Positions 1-15,300 of a stretch of 64,000 bases of DNA are shown piece after piece. The stretch comes from Bugulina stolonifera. Its lineage: Eukaryota; Bryozoa; Gymnolaemata; Cheilostomatida; Bugulidae. The notes beneath the pieces are model-generated. The model was not told the DNA's origin. It worked only from the letters and a program-made list of their open reading frames with translations, and ran no database searches. Numbering within the stretch: position 1 is the stretch's first letter; every line of letters starts with the position of its first letter. The position numbers and the translations under genes were made by a program. The stretch is from the NCBI GenBank assembly GCA_935421135.1, contig OW285188.1, positions 17,957,233 through 18,021,232 of the forward strand, given 5' to 3'.

Positions 1-326
1 ATTGTGTTGTTGTCAAGCCAATGTTAATTAAGCTGATATACTTTATTGTATTGGTTGCCAAAGAGTACTCCGCTACATTACGCAAACAGCATTCCTCTTA
101 CTCTTAGCATAGATAATGAACTTTTTGTATCCGATTGTATAATGATGTATTGATTCCTTGTTAATGTGTCTTTTTATAAAACAAAACTCGTGCAGTTATA
201 CGTTTTATATAATGTTCGATATTAATACGGGTGTTCAATATCCATCATCTTCTCTGGTGTTGGACACAAATGTGTAGGGGTAGAAATATTTTTAAGAAAT
301 CCATATTCATTCTGTTGTTATTTTAG

Positions 327-365
327 CATTGGACAACATTGGTAAAATCAAGTTGAAGAGTTTGT
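327..365 (+). CDS. Gene A, probable exon 0 (39 nt)
   Basis: Flanked by ttttag and gtaagt. It is entered and left in phase 1, which is what the next exon at 870 requires, and encodes LDNIGKIKLKSL. Support is splice signals and phase only, so it could be chance. Confidence 0.4.
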
Positions 366-3300
366 GTAAGTATATATATATATATATATACATGTATATA
401 TTATGTGTTATATTGCATTTAACAGAATTTTGCTAAAAGTGTTGAAGTATATTTGACCTGTGCAGTTAGCCAGTTAATAGATAGTTTGCCGATTTGTGTG
501 TAATATCAGTGCTTCCCTGATACCAACCTAGTGTGATGTTCTACTTTATTTATTTATTTCTTCGACTACACGCATGTATCTGTGTTTGTGCCCATTTTAT
601 TAATGTTCTCTACACATATTTTTCTGCCTTATTTGTCATATATTGAAATTTTGTGCTGTCTACAATATAGTTGCATTACCCTGGATAAACTCAGTCAACA
701 AACCCAAACTGATCCTCATTCAACGTGTGTCAATTGCATGTACATGTAGACATGAAAGTAAGAAGGGTAGCATGATCAGTCGTGTTATATTATTTTGTTG
801 ATAGCTTATTAATTCCATATATTACATACTTTATTCTGGCAGTGTATATTGTTTCTTGTGTGTTTACAGATTCAACGATTGGCAAGTCTGATACAGCACC
901 CTCCACTTCATCTCTCTTGTCAGATAGTAAATCGTCGGCTCCCAGCAATGTGGAGGATAAACCAGCAGAGAAAAAGTCAAGGTTCGGTAACCTGATCAAG
1001 GCTGCTGTTAAAAACAAGAAAGAGGAAGAAGAGAAGTCCTTGGAGGAGCAGAAGAAATTGGAAACCGAGGAAATGATGTTCGAAGGTTTGTTATTTGGAA
1101 TATGCACATTGCATGCCATTACCTGGTATTTCACAGTAAGCAGATGAAAGCTGTCTTATACCATTGCCATACCTGGTGACCATGGAGATGATAGGTAGGC
1201 CTAGCTGTAGTTTTAAATAGTCTCATTTTATTTTACTCCATTATTATGAATTTTTAAAAATTTGCGCACAGACTTTAAATGATTGTGTTTGATAGTTTAT
1301 GCAATCCATATATGGGGACTTTTTTGTGTAAGTACATGTAATCCATTACTTTATTTTGGTACACAATCTTTCATTAGTAATATTGTGTAGGATATACTTG
1401 AAACTTGTAACTCTGGGATCAGCACACAACTAAACAGGCTGTCTCTAGGCTCTCTTAAAGAAATGCAACTTTTACCAGCAAACTGGGGTTAATATACAGC
1501 CGGGCGGCTTGCCTCTGCACACAGTAGACTGGGCATGGGGTTTCCTGACACCTTTATATTTCTCTACTTAGCTGAATGCCATGTCTAGTGCAGACTATTA
1601 ATAGTTGTGGGCTTCCTCCCCATCCATTGTCTTAGAGTTAACATGTATCCCAAAGGAGACCTCAAACCTGCATACGTTCTACCTTTTATATATAATGTAC
1701 TTGATTATATGGATGCGATAACTACTAACTGCTCAATACACATCATCCTATTTTCATTTAATAGTTTGCTTATCCAGACAATGTGAACTCCAAATCAGTC
1801 ATATCACTTAATTCTGAGCAGGAAATTCGAACATGCTCATGGTATCAACAAAATATCATCTCATATAATTTATGCATTAGTAGTCATCTCCTCGTGTTTA
1901 AATTGATGTATTTTCAAATCTTAGCAATGACTCCCAAAGAGCAGCTGAGGTTCCTACTAAGAAAGGCTAAATCCAAAGAGGATGCACACAGAATAGCTAA
2001 AGAGTTCATGCTTCAGCAGAAGATCAAAGAGGCTCAGCAGAAGAAAGAGGTTGATCCCGTCACTCAGGCCGAACTGATGATGCGGAAGCTCAGGGAGGCA
2101 CATCATGCGGTATGTGGCTCTACTCGTATTTTATCTTAGTATGGTATGCATTCTCAAACTGTCCACAAATGTGAAGAGATATATTTGACGATTAGTTATT
2201 GCTAACTAACACCAACTACACATGTTTGCTAGTTTTCTAATCCGAAACTTCAATAGAATAAAGAGGAAAATATTTATTATCTAACATTAAATGTATTAAA
2301 TATTTTTATGGGTTCTCAATGTATCTTTACTACGGGTACAAATTTTATTATCATGCTGAGCTCTGCGTCGTCTATGTGTGTCAACGACTCTAATATGTAC
2401 CTATTTATTTTATTTATCCATGCTATCATGATTGCGTGATATAAGAACCTCGAGAATTTCCATAATGCATACGGCGATAGCTGTGTCCCTATCCCAGTAG
2501 CATAGTGGATAGTTTAGTATATTTACTTCCATTTCCATGGTTACAGGCGATGCTGGAGGAGCAGAGAGTTCTTCTGCATGAGAAACATAAGCAGGAAGAT
2601 ATGGATAGACTGAAGAGAGGTTTACCACAGAGGTGGGGCACTATCAAAGATGTGGAAGAACCTTCCTCATGTAAGTTCACATTCCTTCATGGTCTAAGGC
2701 TATTCCACATGACCTGTGGCGGGTCTTGGTCTATAGAGCTGAAATTATAACTTCAGCTCTGATTATACATGTACGGTGCTAACATCAAGTGATATTATAT
2801 AATAGTATGGTGGTAAACTGTAGCGACTTGTTCTAGAATAGGCCCACATGTTTAGGTGTTTTAGAAAGTATTCAATAGTGTTACATGTGATATGGTATGA
2901 TAGGGATGCAGTATGACATACAGTGGTGGTTGATGTCTGTATGCTAAAGATGTAGTTAAATAGTTTCCACACCCCATATACATGTACATATATATATACA
3001 TATCATGTAGCCTACGTAATTGTTTCAAGTAGGTATTTTATGTACATTTATATTAGATACAGTAGGTAAACCTGGAGCATATCTTAGTGTAGTTTACAAG
3101 CAATCAATAAAATGGGTATTCCATGTTATATATATTTCTGGCCGTTACATGACATTTCCTGCTGTCTGTATATTAGTATATTTAATGTAATTTCTACATT
3201 ATAGAGATAGTATGAGAAAGGTAACCCAACATCAATATACTGCCATTTTGCTGTCTATATAATTGTACATGTGTATTTATAAATTATTATCGTACCATTT

Positions 3301-6300
3301 CTAGTCAGTTATATAGTGTCTAATAATCCTGTATAAATACTCAATAGCTGTGATTAGTGTACATGTAGCTAACCAAGTTCAATAAAAAGTTGACACGTAT
3401 TGTATTACCTGTATCTGGTGTATAATTATGTGTTGGCCTAGTGTTTGTATTAGGAATAGCAACAGCTGATGAGTGTGGGCATCCAATATTATTGAATGCT
3501 AATTGGAGCTAATGCAGTACTTGTACATCAACAATATTTACGGTGATATAGTACTCATGGTATTAATTTACATCAAAAGTAGTAAAAATGAATAAAATTA
3601 GTGAACATGCGGATAGTGACTTGAAAAATGAGGTTGGCAGCTGTAAGCTCAAATTTCTGAAATACCTTCTACAACTTGACATGGAGTATAGTAAGTTAAA
3701 CAATTTGACAAGGAATATAGTTGAGGTTTTATTCTTTCTTCACTAGTTTTAGAGCCTATGATGTCAAAAAATAAAGATTTCGTTTTTAGAACTGACTAAT
3801 TGGTTATTTATTTTATTTAATGTAACTATTTGTGTTTTAGATGGTTCACAATCGTCATTAGCTGCACTAAAGAGGTCATCATCCACTAAAGGCAGAGGTT
3901 GGGCGAGTATAAAGGATAAGAAAGAAAGAGGCTCTGCTGCTCTTCTTGAGATGATCAAAGAGCAGCGTGAGGAACGAGACCGCATGTCCAGAGCGTTAGT
4001 ATTTAATGTGTAATTATCTGCATTGCACTATACACAAATGTACGTGTACAGTATCTTGTAATATCGCCAATGGACCAAATCAGTTTTCCTTTTCAGTGAA
4101 CTTGTATATCCAACAAAATACCTTGATTTTACCTCAGATCCCTAATATAACTCAACTTCATTCTAATATTAGATCTGCACTCATTTCTGTTAGATAATAT
4201 TACTCTGGTGTGTAAGAATTGTTTAGACCATGTGCTTAGCTTTACTATGTAGACCTATATGTACTTAGACATACTATATATACATGGTAGCTGTATACGA
4301 TTTAACTGTAGATGTCTTATTTGATTATCCTTAGGAGAGAATCAGCCAAAGAAGCAGCATCCATCTCATACACTGCTGGCCACCCACCTATAATGGAAGA
4401 CAGTGACGAGGACAATGAAATGCTATCTGGTCAAGGTCGTGTCATCACTCCTGTTAAGGTCAAGAAGGAACGAGAAAAAGCAAAACAATTAGAACAGAGT
4501 CCAAGGAAGGCAGAGCTCTCTAAGATGTCTGTGAAAGCTCAGACAGAGTACCAGCTGAAGGATCCGACCACTTACCATGGTGACAACCTGAAGGTGAAGA
4601 CAAACAAAAAGCTGTTTAGAAATGCTAGAACACCAGAGCATATGCGTCTTACTCCAGAGGGTATGTCTAACAGTGAATGCATACATCATCTATGCTATGT
4701 TATGTATATATATAATCCCGACCATCATATGTGCATACATGTGCTTATTATATTGAGGCTCACATTAGACGAGTGTCTTGATATACATGTGGGTCTCATA
4801 TCACCAGCACTGTGCTTGTACTAAGTAGTATGTAGACATCACAATGATGTATTACTCTCTCTATATATATATCGTCGTATTCTATCATAGGTGAGAAACC
4901 CAAAGGTAAGCGTTATCTCTATGTCGAAGTACTAGCGTCACCACCCTAAAAGTATGCATTCTTTATATTTGTACACTGAAATGGTCAACCTGTATGCCTG
5001 TGTCTGTGCTACGCAGGTACGCAGCTACTTATCAATCCTACCGAATTCCAAACGCTCATCCTGGTGGTTAATTTCATGAATACGTAATACAGCTGCCACT
5101 TTCATTATGCATTCTCATTATCATTGTGTATTTTAATCTACATCAAGTTGATTTATTCCATTCTGCTAGTTACACGTACAATGTACATGCATGTTCAACT
5201 TCAACAGGTTGAAAGATAATACTGTACAATATAAAACCTGTATTGTTTTCGTTGTTACACTTCTCAATGTGTTAATATACTAGTCTGACGTTTCAGTTCG
5301 AAAATCCGTTCGTTTTGAAATAAGAGGTAGGGTACAAGTCCACAATATTAATACATGTATATCTGAATAAATAAATATTTTTTAGTTTTCCGTCTTTAAT
5401 AGAAGCTTCTTTCTTCTGATCTTTTTCTAGACATGTCAGTAGAGTCGTAAGTAGTTAGACTTTTTACGTCAAAGCCAAAGCAGCTGATTTATAAGACAGT
5501 GAAATGTCTTTAGAGGTTGAGGATGATTGGGCAAATTCTCATCTTTATTATTTTGATTTTCTTCGAATTTCATCGTTAACAAATAAAATTTTTGCTGTGC
5601 TATGTTCTACCATCTAGTTACACATCTAGGCCTAGATGTAGATACAGTTGCCTAGCATGAAAGATCCTATTTAGTACGAGCAGATTTCACAGTAATGTAG
5701 TTATTTTAATAGTTATGTTTTGAGACATTTCTATATAATGCTATATCCTCCCTACTGTATTTCAAACTGCACTAAAAATATATATTCACATGATGCCTTT
5801 TGCAGGATTAAATCTAGGGCCTCAGTACAGTTTATTTTGACATGGTTAACTTTGTAGAATACTGGCCATGGATGAAATCTTCCAATGCAAGAACAAAAAT
5901 GCAATCGATGACAGCTTTTGTTCAGTTATTTCACAAGGTGAAAGAAGATCGTGCTGCTAAGATGAGGGCAGTTATAAAAGCCCGAGAGGAGAGACTCCAG
6001 GCTATAAAAGATGAGAAGAATCCGCCACGTAAGATAGTACACATTCTTCTACCTTGTGTATTGTTCATCATATTGTAATGTCATGATGTTTGACTGTATT
6101 TCTGATCGATCTCCATAATTCCCACTGTGATAGTTAGGTATAGCAAGCATGTGTTAATGGTGTCTGGTAGCAGTTTGCATTCTTCAATCAGTTGTACAAT
6201 TTTCCTTATTCTAGTTATCGTATCATGCTATTCTCTTAACTAAGTGTTTAAACTTGTTGTCTCAGCCAAACCAGCCAAGAAACGTCCACGAGTCAAACTA

Positions 6301-9300
6301 ACTGAGTCAGATGAGAAACCAGAACCAGTTAAGGAACCAGTTGATGAGTCTGAACCAGATAAGGAATCTGAGCCAGTTAAAGAGCCAGCTGATAAACTTG
6401 AACCAGCTAAAGAACTGGTTAACAAGCCTGAACCAGCTAAAGAACCGGTTAAAAAACCGGAACCAGCTAAAGAGCCAGTTAAGAAGCCTGAACCAGCTAA
6501 AGGACCAGTTAAGAAAGCGGAGCCTGTTAAAAAGTCGGAACCGGTGAAAAAACCTGAGCCTAAACAGGCTAAAAAGGCAGAACCAGTCAAGAAGGCTGAG
6601 CCAGCCAAGAAAGCAGACATACCTAAGTTAGTGAGTGAACCAGTAACAAGAAAGGATACAAGCCTTAACTTAGTCTCTTATGATGACGTGTCCGACTCCG
6701 ATGAAGAGAAATCTCCCAAATCAGGTAAAGTGGCTGCTAATAGTGCATATCTGAGGTTACTATGGTTGCTGTGGTATGATTCCAAATGCAGACTATGGTA
6801 GACCAATTTGTTTGCAGTGATGATCCTAGTATTTAAGTGGTTACCTACTGGCGTTTTAGATTCTGCTCTATCGTTTACTTTTTTCTGACTGAGGTTGTAA
6901 GCAGCTCAAAACGAATTTGCTAGAATATATATTTCTTGATTCTATTTATTTTTGTAACGCCTATATAATGATGTAAAACACTACCCTAATTATGTGAGAT
7001 GGCCATAGAGGAGTATCTCGTGTGCAGTTGGCTTAGCACACATCTACTGCTCACCAGTGGAGCGTCCTCTCTTTTTAAGGTTGCTGAGCTGGTGTAGTGG
7101 TAGCATGTTCCGTTTACTTGGCGATTTGGTGCCGTCGTGGCCTCGGGTTCAAACTCCAGTCAGGAACTGGTATTTTCATGGATGTGAATCCCTGACTGCT
7201 CTGTTATTGGGTTCTAGAATTCCTTGCCTAAAGAAAGATCATACAAACCTAATTGGTTTCTTAGGGCTGCAGGCAGTTTTTATGAGCTATCTGCAGCCCT
7301 ACATGGTGCATGTTTTGTACATGTGTACTTCTGTAACGTATAATATATATAAGTAATCAACTGGTGTAGGCTAATATTACATCCTCAGTAATTATCAATA
7401 TTCTACAAGTTCTTCCAATAGTTATTGATGTTACAGACAAGACCATATCTGTTGCTACAGGAGCTGTTGCTAAGGTAGCTGTTGCTAAGGAAGTTGTTAC
7501 TAAGGAAGCTGTTGATCCTCCAGTGGTAGCCGAGATTCTTCAAAATAAGGCTGAGACTAAAAGTAAGTCCAAAGCTACTCAATCAAAGACTGCAGTCAAA
7601 CCCAGCCCCAGACATCCTCTGGCAATACCTAATCTACCAAAACCAACTCCCAAACCTAAACCGAAACAGGATTCTTTAAAATCTAAAAGTGGTGCTAAGA
7701 AAAGTGACAATTTAGATACACATTCAGACGGTGGTGCCAAAAAGGAGGGAACTGAAGCTAAGGTTCCTGCTGATAGTGTTACATCAGAAAAGTCTAAGAC
7801 TGCTGCTGTAGATCAGGTTAAAGTAGCCTCACCATCCGTGTCCTCGGCAGTACCAGACTTACCATCTAAACCAGTGGTAAGTTCAATTCAATCAGGTAAA
7901 ATACACAGATAATGTTGAGTTGACTGTAAGCACAATATATCAGTTAAATGACGTACCATTTACATGTGCAACCAAATATATTCTATATACATGTATATAT
8001 ACAGTGAATATACATGTGCTACTGGTTCTGTATTATCTTGCACTCTTTACATGGTCTTCACATACATGCATGGGTGACGCTGTCACCAGGACACTCTCCA
8101 CAGTCTTGTCCATGGAACGGACAATCCACCATTTTCAACATAGTCTACTTTTGTCTTTTGGCCATAGAATTCATAATTGTGCATTTTGTAAGCTGACATA
8201 GGTCAAATGTCTTGTAGCTGGTAGTTAGCATTTTTTTTTTCTTTGTCATCATTTATTGACATACGAGTATACGACTCAAATAACATACATGTACATGCAG
8301 TAGACGTATATTATTGATGTGCATGGGTGTAATTGTACTCATATTAAGCTGTCAATAGTCTCAGCATCTTGCTGTCACTTGAGTCAATCTGTGTTGCATT
8401 TGTAGACTGGTGATGCAGGTAAGAAGGAGTCGAATGCTGACACTCTGTCTAACACACTGTCTGATGATAGAAGTGATGACCCACGACCTCTATCTACAGG
8501 TATGTACTGCACGTGATACAAGGTGTCCATTTTCTATGGTCAATAGGAGGAGCTGACCATAGGAGTTGTCTGATTTATGTTCAATGTCAGTGTATGTATC
8601 GTGGGTGTGGTGTTGTACGGCACACAGTGCATCCCATATATACAATATTACATGTACTTATGCTCCATTATACACACTGGCTATATCTCACTGTTTATAC
8701 AGTATAAATGGATATGTTATGCGATGGGTACCATTATGCATGTATTGTAAGTTGTGTTCTCCTTATTAATTTAGAGATTCATAGAATTTCATCGATCTCA
8801 TGATAAGTTAATAAACTTTTTCCTAATAAATAAGGACTATTATTGTCATAAATAGTGTATATGTCTTATGACATGAAATGAAAGGGGTATAAATTATTTA
8901 GACCCAGTGGTTAAAGAGCGGTCAACTGCCAATATATACATATACTATTGGTTTATTCCAGCAGCTGATTTGTTAGTTCTAGTTAGTTCTATCGAAACGA
9001 GTAATACTTATAATGTAGATAAATGTATGTACTGTGCAGGCAAACATGAATATCAAGGATCTCTGCATATATGATAATCTATCCATATAATTATATGTGA
9101 AAGACAACAATGTCAACACCGCAGCTATTTTAACCCAGTATTCCCTGTTTCACCTGCTTATCAAGGGCCGGTATTTCTACTTGTAATCTGTACATAGTTG
9201 AAATGTAGTATATCTGCTCATGTGCTCTGATCATTGTTACTGTATTATCAAACCCTGATGTGCTCACCAATAATATATATCATCCTATGTGTACAGTAGG

Positions 9301-12300
9301 TCTATACTACAACATTATTATGATACATTTACAGAGTCTACGAGGAAGAAGAAGAAGCGAAGAAGGAAACTGAAGAAATCTAGCGATGAATACGATTATG
9401 ATTTCTTGGAAAATAGGGGATCAGTTGTTATTAAGGTGAAGGACATTCCATAACATGGAAGAGAGGGTTAATAGCTGTTAGATGTAGTACATGCCCTTTG
9501 CTATGTCTGGGTTGCATATTCCTTCAATCAGTTATTCTATGCAGGAGGTGCTGCAAACATATCAGCATTATTATTGGTTGAAATCAATCCGCCGCATCCG
9601 ATAAGCATTCTTATTGGTCAACTTTTATCTAGGTCACAGTGTTACTTCACAATTGTCCACTTTTCTATAATGTGATATAAGACGTATATTATACCAATAT
9701 TGATTGATTGTTCAATGAATTAAGATATATCTAACAAACCATCAAGTGAACTGTATGTATGAAATTGCTCATCACTGCAATTTATTGTTTGCATAGTATG
9801 TAAATTGATTAGCTATGTTTCCATTGGATTTTCTTTGTTCCTATCGATATTTGTTGCCATTGCTTATATTGTATATTATCTAATAGCCCCCAATGTTTGA
9901 AAGTGTTGTCATGGTCGGTACATTTATTGTTCATATTGATGTGGCATCCATTTTGGACTAACACATCTTGCTAGTGAAGGCTGGTTTTGTCTAGTTGTAC
10001 CACGATTAGAACTTTTACTAACTTTAGCCAATCGAGGAGGTTGAAGAGCTTACGGCTGTGGTAGATCCACCACCTTCTATTGCTGCCGATACTAAACCTC
10101 TACCGAAGGAGGAAATACCTCAGACACCTGGGGTACCTGTGACTTCTGATACAAAAGAGTCAACTGTTCCTCAGCCAGAATCACGGCCTCCATCTGTTCC
10201 TCGTAAGTATCTATAGCTACCTGCTACCACCTACTTAGGCTGTTTTTACTGTTTGTATGTATTGGGGTTGAGGTAGGAAATACTTTAGGGTCAAGACTGT
10301 GTTCAATATTGTTATTGTAGTCGTCACTACTTGTCTTTCCTGTATGTCAGATTGTGATTTCTTGTGAATGTTGTTAACTTTCTGTTGCTTTGTTAGAAAT
10401 GTAATTTTCCCGTATCCTCTCTTTTTATATATGCTTATGCTTTCTACCAGTAGACCAACATATCCCAGCGTGTATTTTCTTGTATCCTCTCTCTTTATAT
10501 GTGCTGATGCTTTCTACCAGTAGACTAATATATCCCAGCTTGTCTTTCCGTGTATCTATGTTGTGCTGCCTCTGGTTATTTTAGCTGTCGAACCTCCACT
10601 CACTCCTGAGCCCCTACCTGCACCCACTCAGGGCAAAACAAGAACTAAGGGTAAATCCAAAAAGCCTGCTACTAACAGGGTTTCAGATTCTGATCAGGTG
10701 CCAGAGGTCAAACCTGCAGACACTAAAAATAAAGGTAGTCTAGCTGAGTCTGAATCAAGCGTCAAACCCAAGGCTGATAAAGCTCAGCCACAAAAGACTA
10801 AACCTGAGGACCCAAAGAAAGATCAGCCTGATATATCAAGGCCTGATCAACCAGGCCTAGCAAAGACTAGCAAACCAAATAAACCAGCTCCGGGTAAAAA
10901 AGGAGTTAAGAAACCCTCTCAAGGAAGTAAGGCTACAGAAGAACTACCTAAACTACCTAAAGGGAGTATTTCAGTTGAACCATCTAAAGCTGAAGACTCT
11001 GGTATAGTTACAAGTCCTCCTAATTCTGGTAGGCAGAGTAAACCAGTTTCTAGAAACTCTAATGATGAACCTTTTACTAAAGCTCAGAAAGTCAATAGGG
11101 CAAACAGTGAATTAAAAAAAAGTTTGTCAAGAGCTGCCAGCACATTTTCTAAACAAAAAACTGTTGTATCAGTCAGAACTAAAACTCCAAGAGCTGGACT
11201 CAAATCTAGAAACCCAAGTAATCTGTCTATAGGAAAACGAACTGCTTCTAACGTTAGCGATCAGGACGACCCAATATATCAAGTGTACAAGGCAAACGCC
11301 CTTGACCCTGAAAGTTCGGACGACGAATTACCTGCTCATATCAAACTACTTGCTTCCAGGGAACCTGAGACTGAAAAACCCAAGTTTTCATTCTTTGATG
11401 CCTTCAATCTCCATAAGCATGCTCCTAAGCGGAAAGGTCCCCCTCCACCTCTAACCCCTGATATAGATGATACTATTAGTTTGGACTCTATACCTGTATT
11501 CTCTGCATCTGGGACTCCACTAAATACACCCCCTTCATCACCAAGTAAGCTCAAATCTATGCTATTATGCATTGTTGGTGTAAGGATGTGTAATTGTTAG
11601 TGGCCTAGTCAGCTGTCGTCATAGCTTCTGTTCCTCGTGTCTGCTATTCCCAGATTTCCCTGTGATATTTGTCTCTTGTTTTCTAAACATTCCATTCTGT
11701 AAACTGTGCTGTTGCTATCATATTATAATACCACACAACGTATATTGCATAATGTATCTTTTACATTCTGCATATTTTTGTGTTTAACCAATGGTCTCAC
11801 ATTGAATTTTTAGCTCCGTCTGTTGCTTCTGGCCGTGTTGAGACACCAGATTGCAGTCCTCCACCTTCTCCAGTTCCTTCTATCCCGGAGTGTCGAGCTG
11901 AATCTCCCACCTACCTTCGTATACCAACACCTGACCCATCTGTTGGAGAGTGTACTTTCGAGACTCCTTTCGGCTCACCACCATCAACCCCACCACCAAC
12001 CCCACCACCTTCTGTCGCTGAAGGAAGGTGTGAAACTCCATACGGCTCCCCGCCATCTACACCACCACCTACTCCCACACCTTCTGTTGCCGAAGCACGG
12101 TGTGAAACTCCTTTTGGTTTTCCACCGCCTACACCACCTCCCACTCCACCAGCCTCTATCGCAGGAGCACGGTACGAAACTCCTTTCGGTTCTCCTCCAC
12201 ACACACCAATTCCTACACCACCGCCTTCAGTTGCTGAGGCGCGTTGTGAGAGCCCTCTAGGTTCCCCTCCACCAACTCCAGAGCCTGAGCCAGTCGTTAA

Positions 12301-15300
12301 GCCAGAGGAAAAGTTACCAGTTGAACCGGAACCTAAAACTGCTTCAGAGCAAGAGCAGAAATTAGAAGTTAAGTCTGAAGCTGTAGAATCAGTCAAACCT
12401 GATCCTGTAAAATCAGCCAAACCAAAAACTAAAAGGCAAACCAAACCGAAAGCTGTAGAGCAAACCAACCCGGCAACTGTAGAGCAAACCGCACCAGCAT
12501 CTGTAGAGCAGACCGCACCAGTAGATAAAGTACCGCCCAAATCAGAAACTGTAAAACAAACCACGCCAGAAGTTGAAGTGCCAAGAATACCAAAAACTGT
12601 AGAGCATACCACACCTGTAGCTGAAGTACAAATTCAACCAGAAGCTGAACACTCTGACACACCCAAACCGGGAGAGCCACATCAGCCAGAATCTGCTGAA
12701 CCGACTACATCAGCAGTCTTAGAAGAAACCAAACAAGAAACTACAGAGCCAGATCAATCAGAAATAGGTATGTACTGCACTAAATATTCTCCCTGTGTGT
12801 CCTATGAATTATAGATTTGACTACAACAAACCTTGTGACTTATTGGTAGCTGATGACAGTTTCTTATACTCATTCCATTTTATAGGCACAATGCCGGACG
12901 AAGCAAAAGGTTCGGGATTCGGTTTCTTTAAAAAGAATTCAATTACATCAGCTGACCCATCATCACCAATCAAATCTAGAAATGCTCCCTCATCAGCAAC
13001 TTCTCGAACCTCTAAGGTGTCAAGGACCATTTCTATTAAACGCAATGGGAAGATGGCCACTGTTGACATAATTAAGTTAAGACGTCTCTTGCATCAGGTG
13101 GATGCAGACGTAGATGGAGTAAGTGCATAATATATCATATAGTCATGTTATTCATTAGATATTTCTTTTACTTCAAAAAATTAATAAAATCTAATATCCT
13201 AATCCAATCTAAATTTAATATTATGTATATTTTAAATTATAGAGTAGTATAGCTACGTATGATTCCTCACAGGTACGGAATGCACTGGATTCCAGGGCAT
13301 CATTTTTTCATATTGTAGATATTTCTCTGCACATTGTGTTAAATGGCATTTGCTACTTTTCCCACCTATATTATTTATTTACAACTCTTTATTAGATGTC
13401 TGTTCATGTCAACCGGCTCATGAAATAGCCAAAAATTCTCACTCTTTCTAACGTTTTGTAGCCTGTACGCACCAAGCCAAAGAAAGTTGTTGCTCCTTTG
13501 CCCATGAATGATCCTACCGATATGTCAGTCGACAGATCCACGCCAAACCCTCGAGGTAATCGATAAGTGTGTCGGGTGGTTATTTTATTAGTCTGTGTTT
13601 CTTTGGGAAAATCAACTATATTTACATTATGATGTAACTACAAAAAACATATTTGATTTTATACTTCACTGTAATTGAACATTTTACTGAACGTTGTGTT
13701 GATCGTTAGCTCTCATTTTACTTCAGGATCATTATCTCCCAGCAGTTCAGATACCAACTTCATATTGGGTACTAAGCTGGAAACCAAATCTCAGTCACTG
13801 TCTGACTCACAATTTGAAAATCACCGAGAAATTGACTGTTCAATAAGCATGTGTTCTCAATCAGAACTCAATTCCGAGTCATCTTCTGTATTTAGCAAAC
13901 AGTCCGATTCGAACTCAGAAATAGATTCCAGTTTACCTACTAATTCTGTTTCATCAACTGATTCTGAATCATCAACTGATTCTGAGTCAACTGATTCTGA
14001 GTCATCAACTGATTCTGAGTCATCAACTGATTCTGATTCATCGACTAATTCTGATCCGCAATCAGACTCAGACTTAGACTCGGCTACTGATTCTGAGTTT
14101 AGCTCTATGTCTGACCCACATATGATTCAGAGTTTATCAATTGAGTCAGACTCTGATACTGAGTCATTTGACCCCTCTGTGAGTGAATCACCTGTGAGTA
14201 GCGTAGGGGAGAGCTCTAAACACTCACATGTCAGCATCTCAGATTCTACAACTAGTAGTAAAAGTGATAATCAGTATGAGCAGCAAGGTATAACACCGTT
14301 CGGTGTTTCGTTGTGCAGGCATCGTATCTACATGTATATTGTTTGTGCTTTGAACAATTTATACGTACGTTATGCCCTTATCTATGTTGTACGATGTACA
14401 TGTCTGGTTGCTGTCTTCCTCGATATAGACGTGTTAGAAAGTCTTGTGATGAATGTTGTTTTATGTTAAAATTTTAGTTCAGTGTCATCTCCCAGGTGAA
14501 TTTCTGTTGTACTCAACTTAGACCTTGACATTAATACATTATAATGTGAATTTGTTATGCAGCGATTTTAACAGAATATGAACATTTTTCTGTAGATCGC
14601 TTCAAAAGTGCAGCTCCGCAAGCAGCAGGACCATCATATGGTTATGGTTCTCAAATGCTGCAACAACCGGGTATGCCACCATATGGGTATCCAACCGCTC
14701 CTCAACCAGGCATGCCTCCATATGGTTATCCAACGGCTCCTCTACCAGGCATGCCTCCATATGGTTATCCACTGGCACCACAGCCAGGCATGCCTCCATA
14801 TGGTTATCCGATGCCGCAGCAAACGGGGATGCCACCATACGGTTACCCTGCTCAACAGCCACCACCACCACCTCAGGAACCAACATCCACTCTCTCAGGG
14901 TCAAAGAGTAAACAAAAACGAAGCCGGCGTAAGTTATAAAGTTTCAATGATTTTAGTAGACAATATTATTTCCTTTCAAAAGTACTAACCATTTATAGGT
15001 TGTTTGGGTTGTATTTTATTCCTCTTTTACTTGTGGGGCAAATGTGACAGAAAGGTGATCAAATATGGTTAATGATATACACAAACTCTTCACATATAGT
15101 ATGTTAGCCATGATATTATCACAATAATGTTTGCGTTGCAGCTCCATCCAAGGACTCTATTCAAGATCGGCATAAAAACATATTAAATGAAACTCTGGGT
15201 GCGAATAATCCATTTGCCAACTTCATTGATATGGATGAGTAAGTATAGGTTCATCTCATATCTTAATTAATGCATTTGCTATACATTCTTGTATGACATA

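Noticed and set aside
7082..7160. Functional tRNA gene
   Set aside because: A and B boxes are present, but the arms do not pair into a complete cloverleaf and a SINE-like body follows.
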